From the NCBI GenBank assembly GCA_905178155.1, contig CAJINV010000001.1:1371363-1435362 (forward strand): a stretch of DNA of 64,000 nucleotides, in the 5' to 3' direction. This DNA is from Amoebophrya sp. A120. Taxonomy: Eukaryota > Sar > Dinophyceae > Syndiniales > Amoebophryaceae. This document shows, in pieces, positions 22,249 through 34,600 of the stretch. Position 1 is the first letter of the stretch; each line of letters begins with the position of its first letter. Both the position numbers and the translations under genes were made by a program. A model generated the notes under the pieces. That model was not told the DNA's origin. It saw only the letters and a list, made by a program, of their open reading frames with translations, and did not search any database.

Positions 22249-23417
22249 CGAAGGGAAGTAGAAAGGCGAAACAAGCGAAAGTGGCGAAACTTTTGAATGC
22301 AGTTCGTAGGAAGTAGGGAGAATGAGAAAGACGAACGAGCAACCTGATCTTAGGGGTCTCGGTGTGCGACGTTGAGACAAAGGTGAAGATGACTGACTGA
22401 CTCTTATTTTTTCCCGCATTTGATCATTATGTGTAGATTCTTCATCGGAATCCGCAAACAAATGTTGAACCTAGCAGAATAACTAGCAGAATCCAAATAG
22501 ATTTGAAATTTCCAAACCGAGGGGTAGGCCGGCGCGCGCTGGCCTGAGCGGCGCAAAGCGCAGAAGCGCCTTAGTTATTTCCCCTCTGCGACAACGATGT
22601 ACGATGTTCAGGAACTTTCATTATGCAACTCTTCGCAAGTAACAAAGACGAGCACGGGGAGAACAAGGCCTCTTGCTCATTTTCTGTGTACAGGAATCGA
22701 GTTTTCTTTCAGCAGCTAACGAAGAATTTGTGGTTGTATATTTATACTTATTTGACTTTTACGAAAAAACGAAAACAGTGTGAGAGATAATTTTCAGCAG
22801 GCTCAGAAGTGGTAGTTCTACACGGCCACAGCACGTCACGTGATGCTGAGCTTCTGTAAGGTTACGAGCACCAAACTACACGTCTCGCATTTTTATCGGT
22901 ACACGTTCGTCGGAAGTATGGAAGCATTTGTAGATACTGTTATTGGAGGCGCACTGATGAAGATTTTTGAGGTAGATTACTTGCGAATACTAACTACTGC
23001 ACCTGAAGATGGCAAGTATGTTTGCGTCGAAGACGGATAGCAGTTGGTATTCAATGTAGTTGAAAGGCATTTATTAATCTTACTCCAAAACGTCGACCTT
23101 GAGCTTGACCTACCACGTGCGTCTATTCAGCTTTTTTAGCCTGCGTCGTTTCATCATTGCCGCAAAAAGAACAAGGAACGATGACGCAGGTCGGACCTCG
23201 GCGGACGGGCTGACCGCTTGGCGACGTGTGAGGCGGAGAGAAGTTGCACTTTTAGAAGCCCCCGCGGGAAGCCGAAAAGAAACCGCTTCTCGTTCTCCTT
23301 TTGCAGTAGAAAGTGCAGAACAAGTCCCGTTGTGCGGATCGGGAAACTGCCAAGGGAGAGCAGCAAATAGTTCACCACAGGACGAGCCTCTAGTACTCCT
23401 GAGTTTCATCTTTAATC
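22249..23417. other. Intergenic region before the MORN gene
   Basis: About 1.2 kb without a supported gene. It contains a GC-rich self-complementary stretch at 22519-22571 (GGCCGGCGCGCGCTGGCC) and A/T-rich sequence. Small open frames at 22840-23040 and 23099-23563 have no features of real genes. The promoter and 5' UTR of the MORN gene should be here, but no TATA-like signal is convincing. Confidence 0.5.
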
Positions 23418-26400
23418 ATGGACGCCGCAAACGCGTACAATGGTCAGATCAAGGACGGTCTGTTCCACGGCAAGGGTACCCTCGTGTACCAGGGAAACGA
23501 AAAGTACGAAGGGGACTGGGTCTTCGGAAAGCGAGAGGGAACAGGCAGATTCACGTACGATAATGTTTTATTTTTTAGTGCAGCAGAGTCAGCCCATAAC
23601 TTTTTTCAAAAAGAAACCTGCAGTGCAGGCACGCACCTGTTCGTTCTCGTGATACTACACACACTCGCTTGTTCAGTACATGGTACTCTACGCGACGGGG
23701 AGACGGCAGAATGTCAGTGCATGACACACAAAGCTCTGAAATGTGATTTACTTAAAACCATCGTCCACAGGTATGCCGACGGTGCAATATTTGAGGGGCA
23801 GTGGCAGGATGACAGAATACACGGCCACGGAACATCGCTATTCGCAAGTGGGAACAGGTACCATAATTGTTGCAGGAAAGAAGTAGTTGTACTTTGCAAA
23901 AACTTGCAATTCTCGCGTTTCGAGTTATGTTTTGTCGGAGCAAACTCCTTGTTCGACGGAGGCGATGCCGTCGATCGTGATTACAAGAGAAATCAAAATC
24001 ATGTCTCTCGTTTTGTACTCTGGTTCGGCGCGTCTGCTTGCTGCATGAGAAAATATTGGCCGGGTTGCTCGGGACTTGGCATCCCGAGCCCCAGAGCCTG
24101 AGGGGCCGCCGTGTCTGGTTGCTACTTTCTGTTTGTGCTGGATAGTCGCCCGCGGATGGGGATCCTTTTTTTCTTTTCTTTTTTCATTTTTTTCATCTTC
24201 TTCATAGCTTCTGGAATTTGTCGGAACGGGATTGATTTGCAATTTTCTTGCAATGGGGACCGATTCCGCGCGCCGGCTTCTGCGCCGGCTCGCTCTGCCT
24301 GCGGAACGGGAATCGATCGCGGGCGTAGCGTTGTATGGAAGGAAACGGCAGCAACCAGACCCGTCGGCGCCCTCAGGCGCGCGGCACAGATTAAATATTG
24401 CATGGCGGAGGCGCGGCAGGGTAGTCAGAATTTCCTTGCTAAACACAGGCCCGCGGAAAGAAGTTTGACGAAGTTAGCGCCAATTTGCTAGCGCTTTGCG
24501 GCCTTTTTTCGCCTGTTCCTTCGAGATGAAGTAAAAAAAACTGCGAAAAATAATGACAAAAAATTCGACAGCATGCAAGACAATGCAGAGACCGCATTTG
24601 TGGACATGTGCGTCGCGCGCATGTCGGGCCAACATTGCTGTGCGCTGGCCTGCTGCCACGGCACAAAAGTAATGTCGTGGCGATTTGCGCGACAATTCAC
24701 AACTGTACTTTCCCTTTCTTTCTCAGGTACGAGGGTAGCTGGGACAACGGACGCATCAACGGTTACGGAAAGCTAACGTACAGCAACGGAGACGAATATG
24801 AGGGAGAATGGCAGGACGGAAAGATGCACGGCCGTGGTGTGTACCGCTACGCAGAAGGCGACGTCTACAGCGGGGAATGGAGGGAAGACAAGAGACACGG
24901 GAAGGGAACAGTCACGTACGTGAGCAGCAAGGTATCAACACTTTTGCAACGTCTACTGTACCTAGTCACCCTAGCTCTCTACAACTACTTCTATGAGTCT
25001 GTATTTGCCGGACTTACATCCTGGTATTTCTATTTTCCTGTGATCTTGTTGACAGCGGATGCAAGGAGTCATCACTTTTGTGCAACAACTCTTTCTTCAG
25101 GGCTCCGTTGTCGAGAAATACGAGGGGGACTGGGTAAATGGAAAGATGCACGGCCACGGGAGGTATCAGTATGCCGTATGAGTAGAGTGCACAACTCCCC
25201 CTCCCCCTCATTTGTCATGCAAAATACCAAATCCACACTTTGACTTTGCATCTTGGCCCTGTTCGCATGACAAATTCTGGCAGCCCAAATAGCACGACAC
25301 TCCTGTGCAATTTTGTCATGCAAAACCTGCATTCTTGCTGGCACTTGTGCTGCTGCTCCTACTATACAAATGAGGGGGAAGGGGAGTTGTGCGCTCTCAT
25401 ATGCCGACGGCGGAATCTACGAGGGGAATTGGATTGACGGAAAAATGCACGGAAAGGGCATGTACTACTTGCTTCGAGCGATAATATCGCTCTTGAAATT
25501 TGGTTGTCGCTGTCGGCCAATCTACTACTTCCGAATCTGTTCAGCTGTGAAGTAGTTCAATGTCCTCTCCCACGGAGTGATACAACTTTTCTGCTGCACG
25601 ATACATCCCTGCTCTGACTGATTCCATCCACTGGCATTCCAATATGAAAAAACAAAATCAGATATGTCTTCCCTAATGGCAACGAGTACGACGGTGAGTG
25701 GGCAAACGACATGAAAGAAGGCTACGGCATTCTCACCTACAAAAATGGGGAGCGATACGAGGGTTACTGGAAAGCCGACAAAGTGCACGGAAAGGGAACG
25801 CTTGTCTACACGTATAATGGTCTTTGCTTTTATTATTTTTTCCGCACAAGGCCAAGAAAACGACGTTGCCTCTCTCTCATTGCAGAAGTGCGTAATTGTG
25901 CCTCGGACGGTCATCTTCAAGCCCTGTCTTTATTTTCACTATCTCTGTACTAGATGAACGAAGGGACGGGGAGTACTAAACTGCTTCGCAAAGAAAATAA
26001 AACAGGTACGGCGACCAATTTATCGGCGACTGGGTCGACGCAAAGAAGCACGGCTATCAAATGCAAATATGTCTGGGTCTGGAACAAAGCAACTTGTCAT
26101 GCTAAAGCTGAATCACTTAAAAGTCTGCGTTGCATGATTACCAAAAGCTGTCCACTTTCGACCTAATCGAGAGGCAGTTTCTCATGCAGGATAGGCATGG
26201 CAGAACTCTCACAGAATCTTCTATCTGTCATGCTATGTCCTACATTTCAGGTCTCATGGCTCATGGAAAACCTGCATGACAAGTATGGCACTCTTCCAGA
26301 CCCAGACATGTTTGCAGTTGATAACGGCGAGGGTGAGTTGATCTACTCAAACGGCGATCGCTTCCGAGGACAGTGGGTGGACGACCGAGCTTGCGGCTTT

Positions 26401-27195
26401 GTATGCAAGAAAAAAACTATGTGAGTGTAAATCTGTGATGCAAAACACACAACACAATATACACCTGTCATGCTGGTCAGCCATCAACTCCTGTTTTCGT
26501 ATGTGTTTTTACGTACAGCCTGAGCATGACAGGTTTTCTTTGTCATGTAGAGCAAATTTGTCATGCTGTCTCTCCAAGACACCTACACTAACACAGCTTT
26601 TTCCTTGTATACTTTGGCGTCTTTGCGTATTGTGTTCTTTTTTGATTTTTGCAGCATGATCGATCCGATCCCGGTTTTTACAAGTGGTAAAAACAACTGC
26701 AGTTGGCTCCTGCGCATAAGTTATTTCCTCGTTGCAGGCCGCCAGATGATAAAATTGCATGAAAAAACTTATGTATTGATCTTGATCGCAGGTACGCGAA
26801 CGGTAACCGCTATGAAGGTCAATGGATAGACGACAAAAGGCACGGAAGAGGGCAGTTCGTTTGTGCGCAGGACGGAGCCACGTATTAAAATCGGCTTTTG
26901 AAGATGATGCTGCGTTGAAAGAGAAAGTGTTTTTTCTTCAGTAGGTAGTCAGTTTCTCATCTTTCATGATAGGAGTAGTTTTAAAAATGGTCCACCCTAA
27001 CAAGTATAAAGAAGAAGAACCCTTACCGAAAACAGCTACGACGGTGAGTTCGCAAGTGGGCGGAAAGAAGGGCGTGGCTTGCTGAAGTTTTCCAACGGAC
27101 ACATTTTGTCTGGTACCTGGCAGCATGGTGACCTGAAGTCAACGCAAGACTTCGTTTTCGCGAACGATAGCCCGTGGAAGAACCCCGACTTGTAA
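23418..27195 (+). CDS. MORN-repeat protein, 359 aa
   Basis: Eleven exons: 23418-23554, 23771-23857, 24727-24919, 25101-25176, 25407-25461, 25662-25811, 26006-26054, 26329-26401, 26617-26626, 26792-26881 and 27036-27195. They sum to 1080 nt, exactly 360 codons with TAA. The protein is almost entirely 14-15 MORN units of 23 residues of the type YEGDWxxGKxHGxGxxxY, for example [19 protein letters not shown] and [19 protein letters not shown]. The C-terminal tail ends [19 protein letters not shown] proteins bind membranes or scaffold the cortical cytoskeleton; in alveolates they act at the inner membrane complex and basal structures. No kinase, SET or other extra domain is present. Seven introns are ordinary GT-AG and three are introners, so both intron types must be removed from one transcript. 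Confidence 0.92.
23555..23770 (+). other. Ordinary GT-AG intron 1 of the MORN gene
   Basis: GTACGATA...TCCACAG, 216 nt, phase 2. The join reads [13 protein letters not shown]. There is no TIR. Confidence 0.9.
23858..24726 (+). other. Ordinary GT-AG intron 2 of the MORN gene (869 nt)
   Basis: GTACCATA...TTTCTCAG. The join reads ASGNR|YEGSW. It is much longer than the others and contains a GC-rich stretch (about 24040-24400) of unknown origin, with no recognisable gene in it. Confidence 0.9.
24920..25100 (+). other. Ordinary GT-AG intron 3 of the MORN gene
   Basis: GTGAGCAG...TTCTTCAG, 181 nt, phase 0. The join reads [13 protein letters not shown]. Confidence 0.9.
25177..25401 (+). mobile_element. 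Introner, family G
   Basis: TATGAGTAGAGTGCACAACT... / ...GTGCGCTCTCATA, 225 bp, exact TSD TGCCG. Excision reads [12 protein letters not shown] between two MORN units. None of the six possible cut registers gives GT-AG. Confidence 0.95.
25462..25661 (+). other. Ordinary GT-AG intron 5 of the MORN gene
   Basis: GTACTACTTG...AAAATCAG, 200 nt. The join reads [15 protein letters not shown]. Confidence 0.88.
25812..26005 (+). other. Ordinary GT-AG intron 6 of the MORN gene
   Basis: GTATAATGG...AAAACAG, 194 nt, phase 2. The join reads [13 protein letters not shown]. Confidence 0.88.
26055..26323 (+). mobile_element. Introner, family A
   Basis: TATCAAATGCAAATATGT... / ...GCAGTTGATA, 269 bp, exact TSD ACGGC. 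Excision reads [13 protein letters not shown]. No register gives GT-AG. Confidence 0.96.
26402..26611 (+). mobile_element. Introner, family J
   Basis: TATGCAAGAAAAAAACTA... / ...CTTTTTCCTTGTATA, 210 bp, exact TSD CTTTG. Excision reads ACGFG|VFAYA. Only 10-15 nt separate it from the next, ordinary intron. Confidence 0.94.
26627..26791 (+). other. Ordinary GT-AG intron 9 of the MORN gene
   Basis: GTATTGTG...GATCGCAG, 165 nt, phase 2. The join reads [12 protein letters not shown]. Confidence 0.88.
26882..27035 (+). other. Ordinary GT-AG intron 10 of the MORN gene
   Basis: GTATTAAAA...CGAAAACAG, 154 nt. The join reads [13 protein letters not shown]. Confidence 0.9.
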
Positions 27196-27795
27196 ATAAA
27201 TCACAGGAGTCGTGGAGGCCGTCGTTTCCGGAGAAAGAGCAAGAATTATGTCGGGAAAAAAGTAAAAAGTAGAATCTATACGCAAAATCTTATGATGAAT
27301 GAAATGCTAATTATGCCAAGAATGTACTATACGCCAAATAGATTCGTCTATCGCAGGATGAAGATGAGCGCGTATCTTTCCTCTTATTCAACTTCTTGCG
27401 CGCCCAAGGAGTAATTGTTGCGTCATTGCGATTTTACAAAGATGAAAATCGTGCTCCTTCCGTGTCTTTCCAAAGATGAAAGCAAAAGAGACTATTGATG
27501 ACGCAACGTACTGCACAGGATGGTGATGAACGCACCCGCATATTATGATAATACGATGGAACAACAGATCATTTGCAATCTGTGCCACTACCAGTGAACT
27601 GTTTTACCGCCTGTAAACAACCAGATGACTCGTCGCGTGCTCGTTACATCGCAACGCGAGCGGTTTTTTCCTTTTCTCCGTGTCAAAATTTATTTGACTC
27701 CAATGCCATGCGAAGGCATGGCTGATATGTTGTAGTCAGTGGTTTAATACTAGAAATTGAACCAGGAGGAGAAGTAGTAAAGTTCTTTTTTTCAT
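27196..27795. other. Intergenic region after the MORN gene
   Basis: A/T-rich, no gene supported. It should contain the MORN 3' UTR. Confidence 0.5.
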
Positions 27796-28160
27796 GTGGT
27801 GTCCGTCGAAGGGCCTGTTCGTGTGGCCGTGAGCTGTGATATTAAGAGTCCCTGCGAACAATATTTCGTCGGAGTGAAGTATCCAGGAAAAAAACTGTGT
27901 AAGTGCAAATCTGTGATGCAGAACATGCAACAGAGTATACACCTGTCATGCCAGACAGCCATGAAGTCCTCTATTCGTGTGTGTTTTCCCTTACAAGCCA
28001 CGCATGACAGGTTTTGGCTGTCATGTAGAGCAAATTAGTGATGCTGTCAGCCAAAGATAGTTACACTAACACAGTTTTTTCCTTCGATATGAAGACCACA
28101 CCGGTTGATGGCAAGAATATGCAGAGCGCTGCCATGCGATTGACATCGCATGCAGAATGA
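27796..28160 (+). CDS. Small coding fragment with one introner
   Basis: 27796-27879 and 28095-28160 join in frame across the introner 27880-28089 to give 50 codons with a stop (VSVEGPVRVAVSC, then YFVGVKTTPVDGKN). The TSD is exact (TGAAG). There is no ATG at the open-frame start (GTG), and a stop lies just upstream, so this is the end of a gene whose other exons I cannot find, or a relic. No family is recognised. Confidence 0.4.
27880..28089 (+). mobile_element. Introner, family J
   Basis: TATCCAGGAAAAAAACTG... / ...CAGTTTTTTCCTTCGATA, 210 bp, exact TSD TGAAG. Confidence 0.92.
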
Positions 28161-28695
28161 CAACGATATGCAGTTGCAGACAAATACAGAACCCACTTAA
28201 ACTGCATCGTGATAGATTAACAAAACAAACATAATCAACCAAAAGCAAAAGTGTCAGCTCCAGCACTGTGCGGCTTCGACCTGCTGTCGTGCCCTCACAC
28301 GAGGACAAGGGTTCACTTGTTCCGCGCGAACGAGCATGGATTTGATCCGTGATAAAGATCCGCTCTTTGGACTATGGATCACGGACAAGTTAGGACGACG
28401 AGAGCGATCCGTTTATGATCGAGCATTTCCAAACAGCTGCCTTTTTGCCTCTATTAACGACGCGCAGCGACCAGGAGACCGTGGGTAACGGTCCGGATCT
28501 CTGTAAGTACTCACTGTTTTGCTATTGAAGGTCGTTGATGAGAGATGGCTTTTCGTTCAAGTAAGTGAGTCACCAGTGTAAGTAGTATCTATTTTATCCC
28601 CTTGTCAAACATTATCACATTGACCTTTCTGCTGAGATTTCCTTTTTCATTTCCTTTACACATATTATGAAAATTCGACATCAAACTAAGAGAAA
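28161..28695. other. Intergenic region before the TFIIIC gene
   Basis: No gene seen. Leader and promoter of the next gene are presumably here. CTTTCTGCTGAGATTTCC lies about 60 bases before the start codon, but nothing identifies a promoter. Confidence 0.5.
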
Positions 28696-31600
28696 ATGGA
28701 TGGCATGGAGGAAAACAACCCGGAAGACCAAGCGCCCGACTTGTTTCTCACCGACGCCAACCTGATCGCCGACTATGACTTGGTGGGCAACTACACAGCG
28801 GTGGCCTCACCCGCCGAGGATGCAGCCGCGCTGCGAGATGAACATCAAAATAATGGCGAGGTTGACCACGATGAATCGCCCTCGGCATCGGACGAGGACA
28901 GTGCTGGCGGAGAGGGCAATATCCCACGAAAAATCTGTTTCACTGTGATGATTTTGCAAGTTTTGCATCACAAGTTTGTTCGGCATCTCCACAAAGTAAG
29001 TTTGTCATGCGAGCGACCTTCTAAGGGACAACACGCCTAAAATAAGATGCATTTTCTTGCATGTGATGTAAGTAACAAGACAAACCTTTTTGCAATGCAC
29101 TTTCTGCATTAGAAACAGTTTTTTCTCGCGATAAACAATTCCGACGATGTTGGCCAAGAGGATGAAAACTCGGTGGACGACACCCTGCACCGTCTCCTCG
29201 ACGAGGACGAGGAGGACTTTTCGTCGGAGGCGGAAGGCCAGCAAACCTTCGTGGACTTGGAGGTTGGGCAGGACTTCGAAGATGACCACTTTCTCGGTGG
29301 CGTCAAGGTGAGCAACGCGGCGAAGCGGCAGAAACTGGACGACATGGCGAAGCGGAAAAAGGGCACGACTCTACCCCTCGGTGGTATGGATGTGTCAGGT
29401 TTGAAATCGTCAAAGTTGAAACAGTTTGTCATGCATAAAACGGATACCAGTGAGACCTACAGCGTGTAGTCGGTGCATGACAAATTTTCCCGGTCCTGGA
29501 AGCGAGTCTGTCATGCGGTTTAGGGCAAAAGAGCTGCCTTTTTACATGCTAGTCAGCAGTCCAACTTTTGACCATTACCAGGACTATAATCTGCCTCCCG
29601 TGTGTCCTCTGCAATAGAGTCACTTTCTGTGTCGCATTTCATGCATGACAAAGAAATCATTTCAACTTTGACGATTTCAATCCTGACACTCCCATAGGTG
29701 GTTTCCGCGTCGTCCCCGGAACTACGGGTGCGGCATCGTCGTCCAGCAGTCGACCCCGCCCAGAGGACCACATGCTGCTCGGTCGTCGTGGTCCTAACGA
29801 CGTGGCCGCGAACCGGCGGAGCCGGCTGCGGGGGCTGGGTCACGGGCAGTTTATCGCCGGGGGGTACGTCTTATGAATTGCAAAAGTATCGTACTAGTTG
29901 TATAAATTGCATATACAAATTGGCTCAGCATTACAAATCAAATTTGTAATGCGGATTTGCCTTTAGTAATGCATAACTGCAATTGCTACGAGTGTGATAC
30001 TTTTGCAGAGGATACGTTTCGAAACAGGTGGTCGAATCCCCCGAGATGCAGGCCATGATGAAAAAGGCCAACAAGGAGTACTTCGGCGGACAGTACGCGG
30101 AGTGCAAGCAAACGATCAAGGAAATCACGACGCAGATGGGCGCCGGGATTGTGTCACGCGACGTGTACATGCTGCTGGCGAACGTGCACGAGAAGGAAGG
30201 GCAGGAGGAGAAGGCGTTGATATCACAAGAAAAAAGTGTTACAGTTACACATTTGTTGTAACTTCAGCAACACAAATTTTCTCTGCATGAGAGGGAAAAT
30301 TTGCAATGCACAGAACATAAGGGAAATAAACACGTAGGAAATGAAGCTCGGAAGCACTTCTGGCATGACAGAGGTTGTCTTTCATGCTGGGCTTGCAACA
30401 CAATGCGTAACTGTAACACTTTTTTCTCACGATAGTTGACCACCAAGTACTACTGTTTGACCCGACTCGGCGGGATCAACCTGGAGGACTACAAGACTGT
30501 GATCGCGGCCATGATGAAGAACAAGAAGTTTTACGACGAGAAAAAGAAGGAAATCTTGACCTTGTGCAAGAAGTGTGTGGCTAGCCGGCTCGCCGACGCG
30601 GAGGTGTATACCACCATCGGGAACCTTATCAAATGTAAAAATGTCTGGGTCTGGAAGGATGCAAGGTTTGTCATGCAGGTTTTCCATGGCCCATGAGGTC
30701 TGGAATGCGAGACCCAGCATGACAGATTCTCTGAGGTCTCTCTCATGCCTTTCCTGCAGGAGAGACTCCCTCTCAACTTGGTCAAAAGCGGACAGCTTTT
30801 GGTACTCACGCAACACAGATTTTTACATCATTCAGATTTAGCATGACAAGTTTTAATCTTCCAGATCCAGACATTTTTGCATTTGATCAACCTGTTCGAG
30901 AAGCAAAAGGACTTGCATTCCGCTTGCAACTATCATGTGCAAAAGTATCGTGCTCGTATTGCAATCATGCATTACAAATTTTTTTCCGAACGCTAATTAG
31001 CATTAGAAATTTTATTTCTCATGCTGAGGAAATTTGTAATGCATTCATACGAGTGCGATACTTATGCAATGCATAGCAACCAGGGCTACCTCCGGGCGTT
31101 TGCTGTCGCGTACAGTGGCACCAACCGGGGGAGTGGTTCTACTAGTACTGATCATGGGCGGGCTCCTGCTCCGTCCTCGTCGGCCGCAGCTGGCCAAAAT
31201 TTGGCATTGGCAGGCGGAAAGAACAATAGAGCGACAAACGACAAAAAGGCCGCTGCCGCTGCAGCAAAGTCGGCAACTACTGCAGCAAGCGCTAGTACAA
31301 CTAGTAGTGCAACCACGACAAAATTGTCAACAACAACATCATCAAAGCAGTCCGTTGACGCTGCGGGAACGGACGCGGCTCGCGTTTTATTTTCCCTCGG
31401 GAGGTGGGATGACTGCGTGCGGATTCTGGAACTTACCGCGGAACGATCGTTGGAAGTCGGCGGCAAAATCTCGGATAACATCCTCCTGCTGTTCGGCGAG
31501 GTTTTGTGTCTCCACCTCCGGGACTTCCGCCGTTGCGTCTCCCTTTTCTTTCGCGCGTGGGGCCTCGCGCGCACCGGCGACTCGCAGACGGACGCGGTGA

Positions 31601-34600
31601 TGATTGGCCCGGGCCGGGTCATCCGCCGAGTGTTTGGGCAGAAGGACCTGGTTATGGATTGCAAATGTGTCTGGGTCTGGAAGAGTGCGAGATTTGTCAT
31701 GCTAGTCTGGCATGACACTGAGCCCTGTATTGCGTGGTCAGCAAGTAGAGGTCCTCTGGTCTGTCCTGCAAAAACGCTGTTTCTCATGCGGAATAAGCAA
31801 CACAAGGCCAGCACGGAAAAATCTGTCATGCTTGGCGGCGCATTTTTACAGTCGTATACCTACTATTCACTAACATGCATCAGAGCCTTCCAGACCCAGA
31901 CATTTTTGCATTTGATACTGGTCCGCCTCAGCTGGCTGGCGATCGCCTTGATCGAACTGGGTCGGTACGACGAGGTGGATATCGCGAGGAAAAATCCCCT
32001 CTCCCCATATCGAAAGGGAAATTTGTGATGCTGTATTTGCGTACACAAATCGAGTTGTATTGCTAAAAAGCCAAGAGACGCAGTTGCGGCCTCCCTTGCA
32101 GGTAATCTGTATCTGTCATGCTGTTTTTCGCTTCCAGTTGCCTCCTGTCATGCTGAAGGCGCAAGGCTTTCCAACACCAGCCGGTACTACGGGCCGCATC
32201 TCTTCCCTTCTAGAATGATAACGTAACTTGTGACTACAAATCATGCTACACAAATCTCCGTTTTGATATGGGGTGGGGGGATGTTTCCTTTTGATAGTGG
32301 ACGAAACGCAGCAGTACCACCGCGGTAGCACCGAAGCCGAGTGCGCCATTTGTGTGGAGGCGGTGAACAGCATCGTGGACCGGACCTCCGTGGAAGACAT
32401 CGCCGGGGAGTCCATCCTGCACAACGTGGTCGACGCACTTATGGAGTTCTCAAACGTTACATTCTCAACTGTTACATAAATTTGTCATGCAAGACGACCT
32501 TAAGCCGCCAGATCGATGATCAAGCTGCTTCGCATGACAAATCTCCGAGAGGCTAAACAGCATCTAAATCTGTGCCAAATCTGTGATGCAAAAGCAGTCG
32601 AGAATGTAACAGTTGAGAACGCCATAGCACTCTTGGGGCAGGAGAAGGTGGAAGCCGCGCATCGCCTGCTCCAAAAGTTCGTGGTCGCCGACCGCGTGTC
32701 GGCGAAAACGAGGGAACGGCTGGGGCAGTGCTGCTACCTCGAGAAGGACTATGAAAACGCGCTGAAGCATTTTGAGCAACTTCTGGACGAGGTCAGCCGC
32801 TCGGAGGAAACCGGCGTGGTGATCGAAAATGAGATGGCCTTGCGGGTGCAGCTGGCGGAAATCTACGTTTTGACGAAGCTATGCATTAGACAAAAGTATA
32901 AGTATCGGACTGTAAAGCAAAAATTGCATGAAGATCTTCACAAACTTTATCGCAAGGCACTTTTATGGAATTTCTCATGGGGATTTTGTATTTCGAGGTA
33001 CTTACTGAAAAGAAGCACACTTATTTTCAACATGCAGAACAACCGCCAATTTTGCTACGAGTGCGAGAGTTGTACTTTTGCACAGGATAGAGGAATTCGG
33101 AACGGTTCGGCAAAGTGCTTTCCTCCGACCTGACCTACGCGAACTATCAAACGCAAAAATGTCTGGGTCTGGAAACTTGTGATGCTGGATGGCGTATCAT
33201 GAGGAGGCCACAAGTGCTGGCTCAGCATGACAAGTTTCTGAGCTTCTAGGTGTTGCCTATTCTGCATGACAAACTGCGTTTCTACATGACAGAAAAGTGG
33301 CGCTCTTGGGCAACATGCATGACAGATTTGAAGGTCATGCCAGACAAGCATGACAAACATGCATTCTTCCAGACCCAGACACTTTTACAGTTGATACGAA
33401 CCTGAAGAGTCTGAAAAAGCTCCCGGCGGCGATGAGCCGGGGGGACCGTATTGAGAGGAAAAATCCCCCCTCGCCATATTGACAACGCATTCGTCTGAAA
33501 ATTTGTGATGCAGATTTGAGGTCACAAATCCTGTCTGTCTTGCAAGAAGGCAAAGCCAGAGAGTCCGCCGCGCTATGCCGGCGGTTTGTGATGCTGAAAG
33601 GCTTACAGAGCCGACATCTGTCATGCTAGTTCCCTACGTCAAAACCCTTCGACCCAGGCTTGGCATATGCCTGCAGTCCTCTCCAGCAAGACAGACCTGA
33701 TTTGTGTACGCAAATCCAGCATCAGAAACTTCGTTTCGATATGGGGAGGGGGGATTTTTCCCTTTGATAGACCGAGACCAGAGTTTTCGGGAGCTGTGGG
33801 AGGCGTTGCAAAAAGCTTGGGAGCTCCACAAGGGGCAGTTGGCAGCTAAGGCTGCAACTACTACAAGGGTGGAACAAGAGAAGAATACAGGGGACGATCA
33901 TGAGGTTCTTCATGAAGGTTTTGGCGAATTATCTTCTAGTACAACGACCAAAAAAACTCCTGCAGCCAGAGCGGGCTCCTCGTCGTCTGCCGGGGCCGCG
34001 GTGCACGACCAGAATAGGAGAAAAAACGACAAAATACAGGTTAATAGAAAAGCATTCGCAGATCATGATCGTGATTTTTTTGAAGTAGATCGCGACGTTT
34101 TGAACCAGCCGAACGAGGAAGAATTTTCTACCGCCGACTCCATCTCCACCTCCAATCTGCTGCCCCAGTCTTGGCTATCCCGGTTTGTGTACCTGGTAAA
34201 CGACTGCGAGCTGGACAACGACCGGGCGCAAACTCAAACTACCAACGCATCCTGAGTAAAAACGTCGCCACCCCATAGTACATAAACACCCCATAGCTGT
34301 AATGCACATCTGCACGCACACGCTGAAAGTGTTTCTCATGCGGACCCCCTCCATGAGAAGCATGCACTAGTCGTGTGTCGAACAAATTTGTCATGCTCCA
34401 ATAAGCATGATGTGCTAGATCTGTGATGCTGCTGAACTAGCTAAACAGGATTACACTACGAGGCATGCATAGCTCCCAAAACTTGGAGACTTGTGTTGCA
34501 GATCATTTGCCAACTTGACTATAATGTGGGGACGTTTTTACATAGGACACAATGCGGTCAGCGCTCTGGTCGAAGAGGAGGAGGACGCGGCTACTGCAAG

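Noticed and set aside
20532-22461. Long minus-strand frames opposite the Cys-rich gene
   Set aside because: They are antisense shadows. The plus-strand exons join into one exact frame and carry a coherent Cys pattern.
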